Shown: positions 45,439 to 54,926 of the stretch, piece after piece
Layout: every line of letters begins with the position of its first letter
How positions within the stretch are numbered: position 1 is the first letter of the stretch
Assembly (NCBI RefSeq): GCF_902459645.1
Contig: NZ_CABPSK010000007.1
Span: 124,001-188,000 of the forward strand
DNA from: Pandoraea pneumonica
Lineage (GTDB): Bacteria > Pseudomonadota > Gammaproteobacteria > Burkholderiales > Burkholderiaceae
Direction: 5' to 3'
DNA length: 64,000 bases
Position numbers and translations under genes: made by a program
Notes under the pieces: model-generated
What the model was told of the DNA's origin: nothing
The model's input: only the letters and a program-made list of their open reading frames with translations
Databases searched by the model: none

Positions 45439-45636
45439 TCAGCCTCCGGCGACCGGTTGCACGACGTCGACTTTGTCGCCCTGCGCGAGTTGGCGCGCGG
45501 CGTATTGCGTCTTGGGGACGAACTGTCCGTTCACGGCGGCCGCAAAGGGCGGCTTGGCGCCGTAGGCGGCGAGCGCTTCGGCAAGCGTTGCCGCATCGGC
45601 CACGCTCAGCGTCTGTTGATTGATCTGAATATCCAT
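45439..45636 (-). CDS. thiS: Sulfur carrier protein ThiS
   Basis: A 65-residue ubiquitin-like protein ending in the required Gly-Gly (VQPVAGG), the site of thiocarboxylate formation. VNGQFVPKTQYAARQL and GDKVDVVQPV are typical of the family. The start at 45636 with AAGGAAC upstream excludes the longer frame. It lies 16 bp after thiO. Confidence 0.93.
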   Translation of the reverse strand: MDIQINQQTLSVADAATLAEALAAYGAKPPFAAAVNGQFVPKTQYAARQLAQGDKVDVVQPVAGG

Positions 45637-45652
45637 TACGTTCTGTTCCTTC

Positions 45653-46783
45653 TCAAGCCCGGCGGAACAGGTCCGGCCACGGCCGGCTTGCTCGCCACGT
45701 CTCCCAATCGAGCGCGTTCTCAACGCCCGTTGGCGCGCTCTTCGTTTGCAACAAGGTTTGCGCGAGTGCGCAGGCTTCGCCAGTCACTGCCGGGGCCAAC
45801 AAATAGCCGTGGCGGTAAAGACCGTTCACACGCAGCAGCCGGTCACCGTCCCACTGCACGCGCGGCAGGTGATCGGGCAGCGCCGGTCGGCAATTGACGT
45901 TTAGCTCGACGATGCGCGCCTCACCAAACGCCGGATTGAGCGAATGCGCCGCCGAGAGCAGTTCGAGCGCGGAGCGCACGGTCATCGGCGACATGTCTTC
46001 CGATTCGAGTTCGGTCGCGCCGATCACGTAGAGATCGTTCTCTTTCGGCGCGATATAGATCGGATAGCGCGGATGCAGCAACCGCACGGGGCGGCGCAGG
46101 CCGATACCCGGCGCGTGAATGCGCACCACTTCGCCGCGCACACCGCGCAGTTGGGTGAGCGCGCCGCGCGCGCCGAGGCCGCGGCAGTCGATGACGAGCC
46201 CCGCATCGGGGTACGCACCCTCGGCAATCTCGGTGTTCCAGTGAAGTTCGGCCCCGGCTTTCGCGAGTCCGGCAGCCAGCGCGCGCAGCAACTGGCGGTT
46301 ATCGAGCTGGCCCTCGTTGGGCAGCAGCCAGCCTTCCTGAAAGCGGCCAGCGAGCGCAGGCTCGACATCGGCCAACTGCGGGCCAGCGATGCGCTCGACG
46401 CCACCGCGCAGCAACTCGGGCGGGGCATTGGCACGCATTCGACGGTCGAACATGACGGCTTCGGCGCGGTCGGGCTGATGCCACACGACGAGCGTGCCGT
46501 TGCGTTGGAAGAACACGTGCTCGGGCAGGCCGTCGATCAGCCCCGGCCAGCGCTCCAGCCCGACGGCACCCATTTCGACGATGCTCGGCTCCGCCACGGC
46601 GGCTTCGGCCAGCGGCGCGAGCATGGCGGCGGCCACCCAGCCAGCGGCGGACGAGCCGTCGGCGTCGCCGCGCTCGTACAGCGCGACGCGGGCACCCGCG
46701 CGAATCAGTTGCCATGCAACGAGACGGCCGGACAGCCCGCCGCCGAGGACGGCGACGTCAGGGCGCGTGGTCGCGGCGCTCAT
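45653..46783 (-). CDS. thiO: Glycine oxidase ThiO (FAD-dependent)
   Basis: A 376-residue FAD-dependent amine oxidase that makes dehydroglycine for thiazole synthesis. The dinucleotide motif is VAVLGGGLSGRLVAWQL at the N-terminus; RYPIYIAPKENDLYVIGATE and the C-terminal NGLYRHGYLLAPA motif are typical of ThiO. The start at 46783 is the Met just before the FAD motif. It heads thiOSGE and lies about 165 nt downstream of a TPP riboswitch. Confidence 0.9.
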   Translation of the reverse strand: MSAATTRPDVAVLGGGLSGRLVAWQLIRAGARVALYERGDADGSSAAGWVAAAMLAPLAEAAVAEPSIVEMGAVGLERWPGLIDGLPEHVFFQRNGTLVVWHQPDRAEAVMFDRRMRANAPPELLRGGVERIAGPQLADVEPALAGRFQEGWLLPNEGQLDNRQLLRALAAGLAKAGAELHWNTEIAEGAYPDAGLVIDCRGLGARGALTQLRGVRGEVVRIHAPGIGLRRPVRLLHPRYPIYIAPKENDLYVIGATELESEDMSPMTVRSALELLSAAHSLNPAFGEARIVELNVNCRPALPDHLPRVQWDGDRLLRVNGLYRHGYLLAPAVTGEACALAQTLLQTKSAPTGVENALDWETWRASRPWPDLFRRA

Positions 46784-46949
46784 GCGCGCAGGGCTGCACA
46801 CGCGGCGGCGGCGTGCAGGCACATGAGGACACTCGATGGAAACTGCGGTGGAATCTGTGGAAGGTAGTGCGCGGGGTGCATGGGGTCCTTTCCTCATGAA
46901 AGCAAAAGGACGAAACGGTGCTAGGCACCTTACCCCACTGGAGGAGTCG

Positions 46950-47056
46950 GAAACTTCCCACGCCGGTATTACCCGGGTCGGGTGCAAAGGGTCTCTCTCA
47001 GCCCCGCATTTCGTCACGCATGGTACACACCCGCGTTCGATACGGAGCACCCCTGT
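46950..47056 (-). promoter_or_regulatory. TPP (THI-box) riboswitch upstream of thiOSGE
   Basis: On the minus strand the conserved THI elements occur in order: GGGGTGCTCC, GGGGCTGAGA, ACCCTTTGCACCCGA and GGGTAATACCGGCGTGGGAAG (46954-46974). An extra stem of about 35 nt lies between the first two elements, the usual place for a variable P3 extension. It senses thiamine pyrophosphate and lowers thi expression. Downstream, a hairpin GTCCTTT/AAAGGAC (46886-46912) may form part of the expression platform. No classic terminator is seen, so translational control is more likely. Confidence 0.9.
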
Positions 47057-47338
47057 TTCGCCCGGAGCCATTACAACATAGATGCCGACGCCCGTGCAAG
47101 CAGGCTTCCCCGGCGGGTGGACGCTCGCGGCGTCTCGTTTTTTGACGTTTTTTCCGGGCGTTGTAACAGCGCGTAAACTGAAATTCGGCGTGACATGCGC
47201 CCCGGGCCAGGATTCGTGCAACACACTGATAACGACGGCGGTCAAACGAACCGTTGAGCACTGGTGAAGCGCCGCCACGGCGTCACCGGGCACTCCCCAT
47301 AACACGTTGCACCACCGCGGCAACGCCGCCAGACGATC

Positions 47339-49147
47339 ATGGCCCACACGCCGACGCCACCTGTGCCGCCCTCCCCACCGGAGGATCTGCCGCCTTCGCG
47401 CGCTGCCGCAACGGCAACGCCTGCTCCCACCCCACCGAAATCGCCTACCGCATGGCAGTTGATCCGCCCGTATTGGGTATCGGAGAAACGCTGGGAAGGG
47501 CGGCGTCTGCTGCTATTGGTGTTGGCGTTGAATCTGGCGGTGGTGTTCATCAACGTGCGATTGAACGCTTGGAACCAGCGGTTTTACGACGCACTCGACA
47601 AGCGCAACTGGCCGGTGTTCACGTCCTCGCTGATGGAGTTCGCGGTGCTCGCGTTCAGCTTCATCATCATCGCGACGTTTCGCACGTACTTCCGGCAGAT
47701 GCTCGAAATCAAGTGGCGGCAATGGGTCACCGATACGAATCTGACCAAGTGGTTCACGCGCCAGGCGTACTACCGCATCGAGCGCGATCATCTGGCGGAC
47801 AACCCCGACCAGCGTATTTCGGAGGACATCCGCACGCTGGTGAGTTCGTCGCTGGCGCTCTCGCTCGATTTGCTCACGACGCTGGTCTCGCTGTTCTCGT
47901 TCGTGACGATTCTCTGGACGCTCTCGGGTGCGGTGTCGTTCGCGCTCGGCACGATGAATGTGACGATTCCGGGCTATATGGTCTGGGTTGCGGCGCTGTA
48001 CGCGGTGGTCGGCTCGTTCTTTATCTTCAAAGTCGGCCGCCCATTGGTCGGGCTGAGTTATCGGCAACAGCAAGTGGAAGCCGACTTCCGTTTTCTGCTG
48101 GTGCGTCTGCGCGAAAGCGCGGAGCAAGTCGCGCTGTATCGTGGCGAAGGTGCGGAACTCTCGCGTCTGAAATCGGCGTTCGGTGCGGTGCGCGATAACT
48201 GGTGGCAGATCATGGTGGTCACGAAGCGGCTGATTTTCGCGAACTCGATTTACGGTCAGATTGCGATCGTGTTTCCGATCATGGCCGCCTCGCCACGGTA
48301 CTTTGCTGGGGCCTTCACGCTCGGCGTGTTGATGCGAATCATCGACACGTTCGGGCAAGTGAGCGACGGATTCTCGTGGTTCGTGAACAGCTTCACGACG
48401 TTGGCCGATTGGAAAGCGACGATCAACCGGTTGCGTGAATTTACGCGCGTGATCGATGAACCGCCGCGTGCTGGCGGCATTGCGGTGGTCCCCGCCAATG
48501 ACGGTGCCGCCCCCGCCTACACCGCCACCGATCTGCAACTCGCACTCCCCAATGGAACGCCGCTCGCCGATGTCGGCTCGTTCGCCTTCGCACGCGGTTC
48601 GCGCTGGCTGGTGCGCGGACGCTCAGGCTGCGGCAAGAGCACGATGCTGCGCGCGTTGGCAGGCCTCTGGCCCTTTGGCAGCGGACGCATCGACATTCCC
48701 GCCGACGCCCGCGTCCTGTTTCTCTCGCAACAAAGCTATCTGCCGATCGATACGCTCAAAGCCGCGCTCGCGTTCCCATCGCCTCCAGAGACTTTCTCCG
48801 ACGAGCAATGCCGCGACGCACTCGCCGCCGTCAATCTCGGGCAGTACAGCGACGATTTGCAAACGGTCGCGCATTGGGCACGACGCCTCTCTGGCGGCGA
48901 ACAACAACGCCTCGCTGCCGCACGCGCGCTCCTGCAAAAGCCCGACTTCCTCTTCCTCGACGAAGCCACAAGCGCGCTCGATGTCGAAACGGAAGAAGCC
49001 GTGTACGACGCGCTTCACGCCAACCTCCCCGACACCACCATGGTTAGCGTCGCTCACCGCGAGACGCTCAGCCGCTTCCATCAACACACCATGACGCTGC
49101 ATCCCGTCGAGGAGATTTCGCCGCCGCGTGCCGTTGGTGCGGCTTAG
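47339..49147 (+). CDS. ABC transporter, fused permease-ATPase (BacA/YddA/SbmA-like)
   Basis: A 602-residue fusion. A Pro/Thr-rich 35-residue head precedes an ABC_membrane_2 (SbmA/BacA) domain of about six helices with LNAWNQRFYDALDKRNW and YYRIERDHLADNPDQRI. The ATPase domain follows (about 385-590): Walker A GRSGCGKST, signature LSGGEQQR, Walker B FLFLDEATSALD. Relatives import peptides, very-long-chain fatty acids or vitamin B12. It is divergent from the thi operon, with a strong terminator downstream. Substrate unknown. Confidence 0.88.
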   Translation: MAHTPTPPVPPSPPEDLPPSRAAATATPAPTPPKSPTAWQLIRPYWVSEKRWEGRRLLLLVLALNLAVVFINVRLNAWNQRFYDALDKRNWPVFTSSLMEFAVLAFSFIIIATFRTYFRQMLEIKWRQWVTDTNLTKWFTRQAYYRIERDHLADNPDQRISEDIRTLVSSSLALSLDLLTTLVSLFSFVTILWTLSGAVSFALGTMNVTIPGYMVWVAALYAVVGSFFIFKVGRPLVGLSYRQQQVEADFRFLLVRLRESAEQVALYRGEGAELSRLKSAFGAVRDNWWQIMVVTKRLIFANSIYGQIAIVFPIMAASPRYFAGAFTLGVLMRIIDTFGQVSDGFSWFVNSFTTLADWKATINRLREFTRVIDEPPRAGGIAVVPANDGAAPAYTATDLQLALPNGTPLADVGSFAFARGSRWLVRGRSGCGKSTMLRALAGLWPFGSGRIDIPADARVLFLSQQSYLPIDTLKAALAFPSPPETFSDEQCRDALAAVNLGQYSDDLQTVAHWARRLSGGEQQRLAAARALLQKPDFLFLDEATSALDVETEEAVYDALHANLPDTTMVSVAHRETLSRFHQHTMTLHPVEEISPPRAVGAA

Positions 49148-49177
49148 GGTGTCGATCAAAGGCAGCTTAAGGGCTGC

Positions 49178-49204
49178 TAAGGGTGCCACCCGGCACCCTT
49201 TTTT
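49178..49204 (+). terminator. Rho-independent terminator of the ABC transporter gene
   Basis: The 7-bp stem GGGTGCC/GGCACCC, extended by AA/TT, is followed by six T residues, 31 bp after the stop codon. Confidence 0.88.
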
Positions 49205-49328
49205 CAACATCCCTACAACGGTATTGACCGCGACTTTGTTCACTTCCTAATTAATATTGACGCGGCTATTCCACCCCTTTCCTCGTTTGGCATAATCACA
49301 CGCACCCTCCGCTCTACCCGGGTCCATT

Positions 49329-50120
49329 GTGATTACCCCAACTTCTCCCTCTGACGCCCCCGTCAGACGCACGGTCGTCGTGACCGGTGCCGCTTCAGGT
49401 ATCGGGGCCGCCATCGCCCGACACATCGCCTCACCCGAAACGCAACTCCTGCTGCACACGCGAGGCGCCTCCGCCGAGAGCCAACAACGACTCGCCGACG
49501 TTCGCACCACATGCGAATCGCTCGGCGCTCGCTGCGCGGTCTGGCTCGGAGACCTCTCCGACGTATCCGCCGCCGCGCGACTGATCGACGCTGCACATGA
49601 TGCCTTCGGCCCCGTCGATCAGATCGTCAGCAACGCAGGCTTTGCGACGCGACAGTCCTTCGCCGATATCGACGACGACGCCCTCGCCCGCACCCTCGCC
49701 GCGATGCCCGGCACCTTCGCAGCGCTCCTGCGCAGCGCCCTGCCCGACTTGCAACGCTCGTCGCGCGCGAGCATCGTCGCCGTCAGTTCGTTCGTCGCCC
49801 ATCGTTTTGCCCCGAACGCCGCCGGGTTTCCCGCAACCGCTGCCGCGAAGGCCGCCATCGAAGCGCTCGCGAAAAGTGCGGCTGCCGAATACGCGCGCGC
49901 AGGCATCACCATCAACTGCGTCGCGCCCGGCTACACCCGCAAAGACGGCGGACACTCGGCCATGGACCCCGCAGCATGGCAGCGCGCCGCCGACGCCACG
50001 CCCACCGGCCGCCTCTGCGAACCCGACGATGTCGCCGCACTCGCCGCCTTCCTGCTCGGCCCCCACGCACGCCAAATCACGGGACAAGTGATTCACGTCG
50101 ACGGTGGCCTCACGATCTAG
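49329..50120 (+). CDS. SDR-family protein with non-canonical active site
   Basis: A 263-residue Rossmann-fold short-chain dehydrogenase. The cofactor motif TGAASGIG, the SNAG segment and the VAPGYTRKDGG and GQVIHVDGG blocks are intact. Where the catalytic YxxxK should be, the sequence reads TAAAK (in GFPATAAAKAAIEALAK): Lys is present but Tyr is replaced by Thr, and the spacing from Ser is three residues longer. The start is a GTG at 49329 without a clear RBS, so it is uncertain. Cofactor binding is likely; classic dehydrogenase chemistry is doubtful. Confidence 0.8.
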   Translation: MITPTSPSDAPVRRTVVVTGAASGIGAAIARHIASPETQLLLHTRGASAESQQRLADVRTTCESLGARCAVWLGDLSDVSAAARLIDAAHDAFGPVDQIVSNAGFATRQSFADIDDDALARTLAAMPGTFAALLRSALPDLQRSSRASIVAVSSFVAHRFAPNAAGFPATAAAKAAIEALAKSAAAEYARAGITINCVAPGYTRKDGGHSAMDPAAWQRAADATPTGRLCEPDDVAALAAFLLGPHARQITGQVIHVDGGLTI

Positions 50121-50234
50121 CAAACACGACATTCCCACCATGCGACGGCATAGGTGAGCGCTTCACGTAGCACATGCAGTACATGCAGCACACGCATACA
50201 TAACGACAAGTACACGATTCACCGAGGAGTCTTC

Positions 50235-51494
50235 ATGGCATTCTTTTCCTGGTTCAAGGAACTCAACACGAAGGAACGCAAAGCCCTATATGCGGGCTTT
50301 GGCGGCTACGCCGTCGACGCGTTCGACTTCATGATCTATTCGTTTCTCATCCCCACACTCATCGCTGCATGGGGCATGACGAAGGGCGAGGCTGGCATGA
50401 TCGCGACCAGTTCGCTGATCTCCTCCGCCGTCGGCGGCTGGCTCGCTGGCATTCTCGCGGACCGCTATGGGCGCGTGCGCGTTCTGCAATGGACGATCGC
50501 CACGTTCTGCCTCTTCACGTTCCTCTCGGGCTTCACGAACTCGTTCTGGCAACTGCTCATCACGCGCACGTTGCAAGGCATCGGCTTCGGCGGGGAATGG
50601 ACGGTGGTCACGATGATGATGGGCGAAATGATTCGCTCACCTCAACACCGCGCAAAAGCGGTTGGCACAGTGCAAAGCAGTTGGTCGGTCGGCTGGGCTG
50701 CGGCCGCTCTGCTTTACTGGTTCTTCTTCGCTGTGCTCGATGAAGGCACGGCATGGCGTGCCTGCTTCTGGATCGGCATTCTGCCCGCCGTGTGGATCAC
50801 GTATGTGCGCCGCAATGTGTCGGATCCCGAAATCTTTACGCAAACGCGCAAGAAGATCGCCGAGGGCAAGCTGCAAGGGAATTTCACGCAGATCTTCTCC
50901 CCCGAACACTTGAAGACGACGATTCTCGGCAGCCTGCTTTGCTCGGGCATGCTCGGTGGCTATTACGCCATCACGACGTGGCTGCCTACGTATCTGAAAA
51001 CGGTGCGCGGTCTGTCGGTGTTCAATACGAGCGCTTATCTGATCGTGCTGATCGTCGGCTCGTTCGTGGGATATATCGTCGGCGCGATTCTCTCGGACAA
51101 ACTCGGCCGCCGCGGTGCGTTCATCTTCTTCGCCATCGCCTCGTTCGTTCTCGGCATGGTCTACACGATGCTGCCGATTACCGACAGCGCGATGCTGTGG
51201 CTGGGCTTCCCGCTCGGCATTGTGGTGCAAGGCATTTTCGCGGGCATCGGCGCGTATCTCACGGAGTTGTATCCGAACCATATTCGCGGTTCGGGCCAAG
51301 GCTTTTGCTACAACCTCGGACGCGGCATCGGCTCGTTCTTCCCCATCGCCGTGGGCACGCTCGCCCAAACCGGCTCGCTCGTGAAGGCGATCGGTCTGGT
51401 GGCGGGTGGCGGCTATCTGCTGGTCGTGGTTTGCGCGCTGCTGCTGCCCGAGACGCGCGGCAAAGCCCTCACGACGCCTGACTTCACGCACTGA
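50235..51494 (+). CDS. MFS transporter (sugar/aromatic acid:H+ symporter type)
   Basis: A 419-residue twelve-helix MFS protein. The motif GGYAVDAFDFMIYSF in helix 1 (a charged DxxD-like pair) and LADRYGRVRVL (motif A) are typical of AAHS/MHS-type proton symporters; a second motif A (SDKLGRRGAF) lies in the other half. GAGGAG stands before the ATG at 50235. It follows the SDR gene by 114 bp and may be co-transcribed. Substrate unknown, probably an organic acid. Confidence 0.85.
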   Translation: MAFFSWFKELNTKERKALYAGFGGYAVDAFDFMIYSFLIPTLIAAWGMTKGEAGMIATSSLISSAVGGWLAGILADRYGRVRVLQWTIATFCLFTFLSGFTNSFWQLLITRTLQGIGFGGEWTVVTMMMGEMIRSPQHRAKAVGTVQSSWSVGWAAAALLYWFFFAVLDEGTAWRACFWIGILPAVWITYVRRNVSDPEIFTQTRKKIAEGKLQGNFTQIFSPEHLKTTILGSLLCSGMLGGYYAITTWLPTYLKTVRGLSVFNTSAYLIVLIVGSFVGYIVGAILSDKLGRRGAFIFFAIASFVLGMVYTMLPITDSAMLWLGFPLGIVVQGIFAGIGAYLTELYPNHIRGSGQGFCYNLGRGIGSFFPIAVGTLAQTGSLVKAIGLVAGGGYLLVVVCALLLPETRGKALTTPDFTH

Positions 51495-51506
51495 CGCATC
51501 ACGCGC

Positions 51507-51531
51507 CGCCCGGCAACACACGTGCCGGGCG
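51507..51531 (+). terminator. GC-rich hairpin after MFS gene (weak terminator)
   Basis: A 9-bp perfect stem (CGCCCGGCA/TGCCGGGCG) lies 13 bp after the stop codon, but no T-tract follows. It could slow or protect the 3' end rather than terminate by itself. The remaining bases to 51699 show nothing. Confidence 0.4.
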
Positions 51532-51699
51532 CGACGCTCTGTGCCCTGAATGGCAAAACGGGATGCCGAAAGCGCTAACCACCGCGCCGCCGACATCCCG
51601 TTGCCTCACCGTGCCACCGCCTGAACCACGACGGCGGCGCCGGAACACTACCGCGGTGCGCGCCGCTTTTGCGCGGCGTCGCGACCGTTGGACCCCCGC

Positions 51700-52659
51700 C
51701 TACACACTCGCTACCGGCCCCGCCTGCAATACCCCTGCATAAGGCGTTTCCGGCAATCCTTGCACGCCGCATCGCACGGCAAGCACATGACCATCATGCT
51801 CGTTCGCATTCGTCCCAGGGCGGATCGACGTGACGAAAAGCGTATCGTACTCCCGTCCGCCAAACGCGCACATCGACGGCTTGGACACCGGCAAAACGAT
51901 CTCCCGATCGAGCACGCCCGCCGGTGTGAAACGCAACAACCGGCTGCCGTCGTTCGCACACGTCCAATAGCACCCATCCGCATCGACCGCTGCGCCATCG
52001 GGCCGCCCCGGATGCTGATTCATGTCGACGAACAAGCGCCGCCCGCTGATCGCGCCACTGTCGATATCGAAGTCGAACGCCCACACGAGACGCCGCGTCG
52101 GATGCGAATCGCTCAAATACATCGTGCGGCCATCGGGCGAAAAACCCAGACCGTTCTGCGTCACCAACCGATCGACCAGCGGCGCAGAGAGTTGCCCCTT
52201 CGCATCGAACCGGAACAGCGCACCGGCATCGCTCGCTAACGACATATCCTGCACCATCGTGCCCGCCCAGAAGCGGCCCTGCCGATCGCTTCGTCCATCG
52301 TTGAAACGCATGCCCGATGCCGGGAAAGCCGGGGCCGCAAGGCGATGAAACTCGCTGGCATCGACGATTTCGGATGCCCCAAGACGCGCCGTGAACACGC
52401 CCGTCTCAGCACCAGCGAGCAACGCGCCCGAGGCGTCGAACGTGAAGCACGCGACCTGCTCGGGGAAGGTCCACTGTCGATGCGCGCCATCGCCCGGCGT
52501 CATCCGATGCAACTGTTTCGCCGGGATATCCACCCAGTAAAGCGCCTGCTCGTCATCGCGCCACAGCGGACTCTCGCCAACGGCATACGGCGCAGCGCGC
52601 GAAGGCTCAAGCCGCTCGACGTGCTGGCTGGGCTCGATGCGTTCGATCGACACTGTCAT
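51700..52659 (-). CDS. SMP-30/gluconolactonase-family lactonase (hexaro-/uronolactone)
   Basis: A 319-residue six-bladed beta-propeller of the SMP-30 family, metal-dependent sugar lactonases. Family blocks are GESPLWRDDEQALYWVDI, GMRFNDGRSDRQGRFWAGTM, NGLGFSPDGRTMYLSDS and RPDGAAVDADGCYW, which carry the Glu, Asn and Asp metal ligands. It overlaps the uronate dehydrogenase gene by 4 nt, so it very probably opens the aldarolactone made by that enzyme. Confidence 0.88.
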   Translation of the reverse strand: MTVSIERIEPSQHVERLEPSRAAPYAVGESPLWRDDEQALYWVDIPAKQLHRMTPGDGAHRQWTFPEQVACFTFDASGALLAGAETGVFTARLGASEIVDASEFHRLAAPAFPASGMRFNDGRSDRQGRFWAGTMVQDMSLASDAGALFRFDAKGQLSAPLVDRLVTQNGLGFSPDGRTMYLSDSHPTRRLVWAFDFDIDSGAISGRRLFVDMNQHPGRPDGAAVDADGCYWTCANDGSRLLRFTPAGVLDREIVLPVSKPSMCAFGGREYDTLFVTSIRPGTNANEHDGHVLAVRCGVQGLPETPYAGVLQAGPVASV

Positions 52660-53480
52660 GCCTTTGGCTCCATCGGCCCCATCAGCACGAACGGACCGCC
52701 TTGATAACGCTGCGTCCAATCGTCCATTTGCGGGTCTGGCGCTTTCGCCGGGAACAGGCCCGCGAACTCGGCAGAACTGTCTTGCGGACGGTAGCCCAAG
52801 AACGAGGCTTTCGTGTTGTCGACCCACAGCGTCGGGTTATCCGACACGCCGTAGACGATGGCGTGCCCCACGCGGTTGGTGAACAACGAGCAACGCACCA
52901 ATTCGGCCAGATCGCGAAAGCTCAGGTACGTGATCATCATGCGCGGGTTCTTCGGCTGCTCGAACGACGAGCCGATACGCAGACACACCGTCTCGAGACC
53001 GAAGCGGTCGTAGTAGTAGCGCGACAGATCTTCACCGAAACATTTCGACAACCCATACATGCCGTCAGGACGATGAGGCGCATCGGTGTCGAGCACTTCG
53101 GTGACTTCGTGAAAGCCCACCGCATGATTGGAACTCGCGTACACGATGCGCTTCACGCCCTGCTTTTGCGCCGCGCTATACACGTTGTACAGGCCCAGAA
53201 TATTGGCTTGCAGAATGTCGTCGAACGGCGCTTCGACGGAAATGCCGCCCAGATGCACGAGCGCATCCACGCCTTCGAGCAGCGCATGCACCGCCGCGCG
53301 ATCTGCGAGATCGACTTGCATGGCTTCTTCATGCGGCGCGTCGGCGCTCACCGGCACGATGTCGCTCACGCGAACGATGTCGGCCCACTCGGCGAGCTTG
53401 CCGCGCAATTGTTTGCCGAGATTGCCCGCCGCGCCGGTCAGCAACAGACGGCGGAAGGGTTTGCCGGAAGTCTGGCTCAT
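52656..53480 (-). CDS. udh: Uronate dehydrogenase
   Basis: A 274-residue NAD-dependent extended-SDR enzyme that oxidises galacturonate or glucuronate to the aldarolactone. TGAAGNLGK is the NAD motif, and YGLSK is the catalytic YxxxK. The segments YASSNHAVGF, RIGSSFEQPKN, VYGVSDNPTLWVDN and GYRPQDSSAEF match the Pseudomonas Udh family as I remember it. It lies between a hexuronate-type MFS gene and the lactonase gene, which supports the assignment. Confidence 0.9.
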   Translation of the reverse strand: MSQTSGKPFRRLLLTGAAGNLGKQLRGKLAEWADIVRVSDIVPVSADAPHEEAMQVDLADRAAVHALLEGVDALVHLGGISVEAPFDDILQANILGLYNVYSAAQKQGVKRIVYASSNHAVGFHEVTEVLDTDAPHRPDGMYGLSKCFGEDLSRYYYDRFGLETVCLRIGSSFEQPKNPRMMITYLSFRDLAELVRCSLFTNRVGHAIVYGVSDNPTLWVDNTKASFLGYRPQDSSAEFAGLFPAKAPDPQMDDWTQRYQGGPFVLMGPMEPKA

Positions 53481-53615
53481 GTCACTCCTTGTTCATCGGT
53501 AGATCGCAATGCCTTCGTCGACTCACTCGTCGGCGCATCGCTACAACGAAATCGACACTGCGCCGCACCCCCGTCAAGGCGTGCGGCGCAGTGCCCATCA
53601 AACTATCGGTGCCGC

Positions 53616-54926
53616 TCACGCATTTGCCGTGCGCCCCACCTCCATACGCTGCGCCGGTGCCGGTGTGGCCGTGCCGGTGATGTGCGGCTTGACCACGGTC
53701 CACAGAATGACTGCACCAATCAAGTCGCCCAGCCCCAATGCCACGAAGAACGGCGCATAACCGACCGCGGTCACGAACGCGCCGATCACCAGCGTGAACA
53801 GCAGGTTGCCGATACCGGCGGACAGCCCTGCCAAGCCGGTCACTGTCGCCACTTCGTTACGCGGGAACAGGTCGGCCGACATGGAAATCACGCTGATGGA
53901 CAGCGTCTGGTGCGCAAAGCCGCCCAAGCACAGCAGGAAGATCGCCATCATCGGATCTTTGACGAAACCCACGCCGCACATCGCCGTCATGATGAACGCG
54001 CCGATGGTGAACACCACGCGCTTGCCGTTGAAGATGGTGATCTTGAAATGCTTGTTGAGCCACACGGAGATGGTGCCGCCCATCAAACAGCCGACGTCGG
54101 CCGCCACGAACGGCAACCACGCCGTCGCCGCAATCGTCTTCAAATCGAAACCACGCGCCTGACTCAGATACAGCGGCATCCAGAACACGATGGTGCCCCA
54201 CACCGGATCAGCGAAGAAACGCGGCAGTGCGATGCCCCAGAAATTGCGTTGGCTCAGGATCGAGCGCAGATTCGGCTTGCGCGAATCGGCGGCGGCATCG
54301 ACGGCATTGCCTTCGTTGATGTAATCCGATTCGGCTTGCGTGAGCGCCGGATGGTCGGTCGGGTGACGATAGAACGCGAACCACAACACGCCCCACACCA
54401 AGCCCATCGCGCCAGCGATGACGAACGCGGTTTCCCAGTTGTAACGCAGGATGGACCAGGCGATCAGCGGCGGCGCGAGAATCGCGCCGATGGACGTGCC
54501 GATGTTGAAGATGCCCGCTGCGAACGCGCGCTCTTTCGACGGGAACCAGAACGCCGCCGCACGCATGCCCGCCGGAATGAACGAGGCTTCGGCCAACCCC
54601 AGCAAACCGCGCAGCACGAACAGACCGACCCAGCCATCTGCCAGACCGTGCAACATGCACACGATCGACCACGCCACACCGCACAACAAGAAGCCCAGAC
54701 GCAGGCCGATGCGGTCCATCAGATAGCCCGTCAACGGGGCGCCAATCGGGTACAGCACAAGGAATGCGCCGGTAATCCAGCCGTACTGCTGGGTGGTAAT
54801 GTGGAGATCCTTCATTACCGTGGGGGCGGCAACGGCAAGCGAGCTGCGCGCGAGGTAGTTCATGACCGTGCCGAGTGTCAGCAGTCCGATCATCCACCAG
54901 CGCAGGCCTTTGATCTTCAGTGCCAT
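53616..54926 (-). CDS. Hexuronate/aldarate MFS transporter (ACS family)
   Basis: A 436-residue twelve-helix ACS-family MFS symporter resembling ExuT/GudP. RWWMIGLLTLGTVMNYLARSSLAVAAPTV in helix 1 and MDRIGLRLGF (motif A) are characteristic, as is the central IPAGMRAAAFWFPSKERAFAAGIFN. It is the first gene of the operon transporter-udh-lactonase, 135 bp upstream of udh. It should import galacturonate or glucuronate; the exact substrate is inference. Confidence 0.88.
   Translation of the reverse strand: MALKIKGLRWWMIGLLTLGTVMNYLARSSLAVAAPTVMKDLHITTQQYGWITGAFLVLYPIGAPLTGYLMDRIGLRLGFLLCGVAWSIVCMLHGLADGWVGLFVLRGLLGLAEASFIPAGMRAAAFWFPSKERAFAAGIFNIGTSIGAILAPPLIAWSILRYNWETAFVIAGAMGLVWGVLWFAFYRHPTDHPALTQAESDYINEGNAVDAAADSRKPNLRSILSQRNFWGIALPRFFADPVWGTIVFWMPLYLSQARGFDLKTIAATAWLPFVAADVGCLMGGTISVWLNKHFKITIFNGKRVVFTIGAFIMTAMCGVGFVKDPMMAIFLLCLGGFAHQTLSISVISMSADLFPRNEVATVTGLAGLSAGIGNLLFTLVIGAFVTAVGYAPFFVALGLGDLIGAVILWTVVKPHITGTATPAPAQRMEVGRTANA

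Noticed and set aside
50194-50206. GCATACATAACGA upstream of the MFS gene at 50235 as a sixth GntR operator
   Set aside because: Only the left half-site matches; the right half TATG(C/T) is absent, and no promoter boxes surround it.
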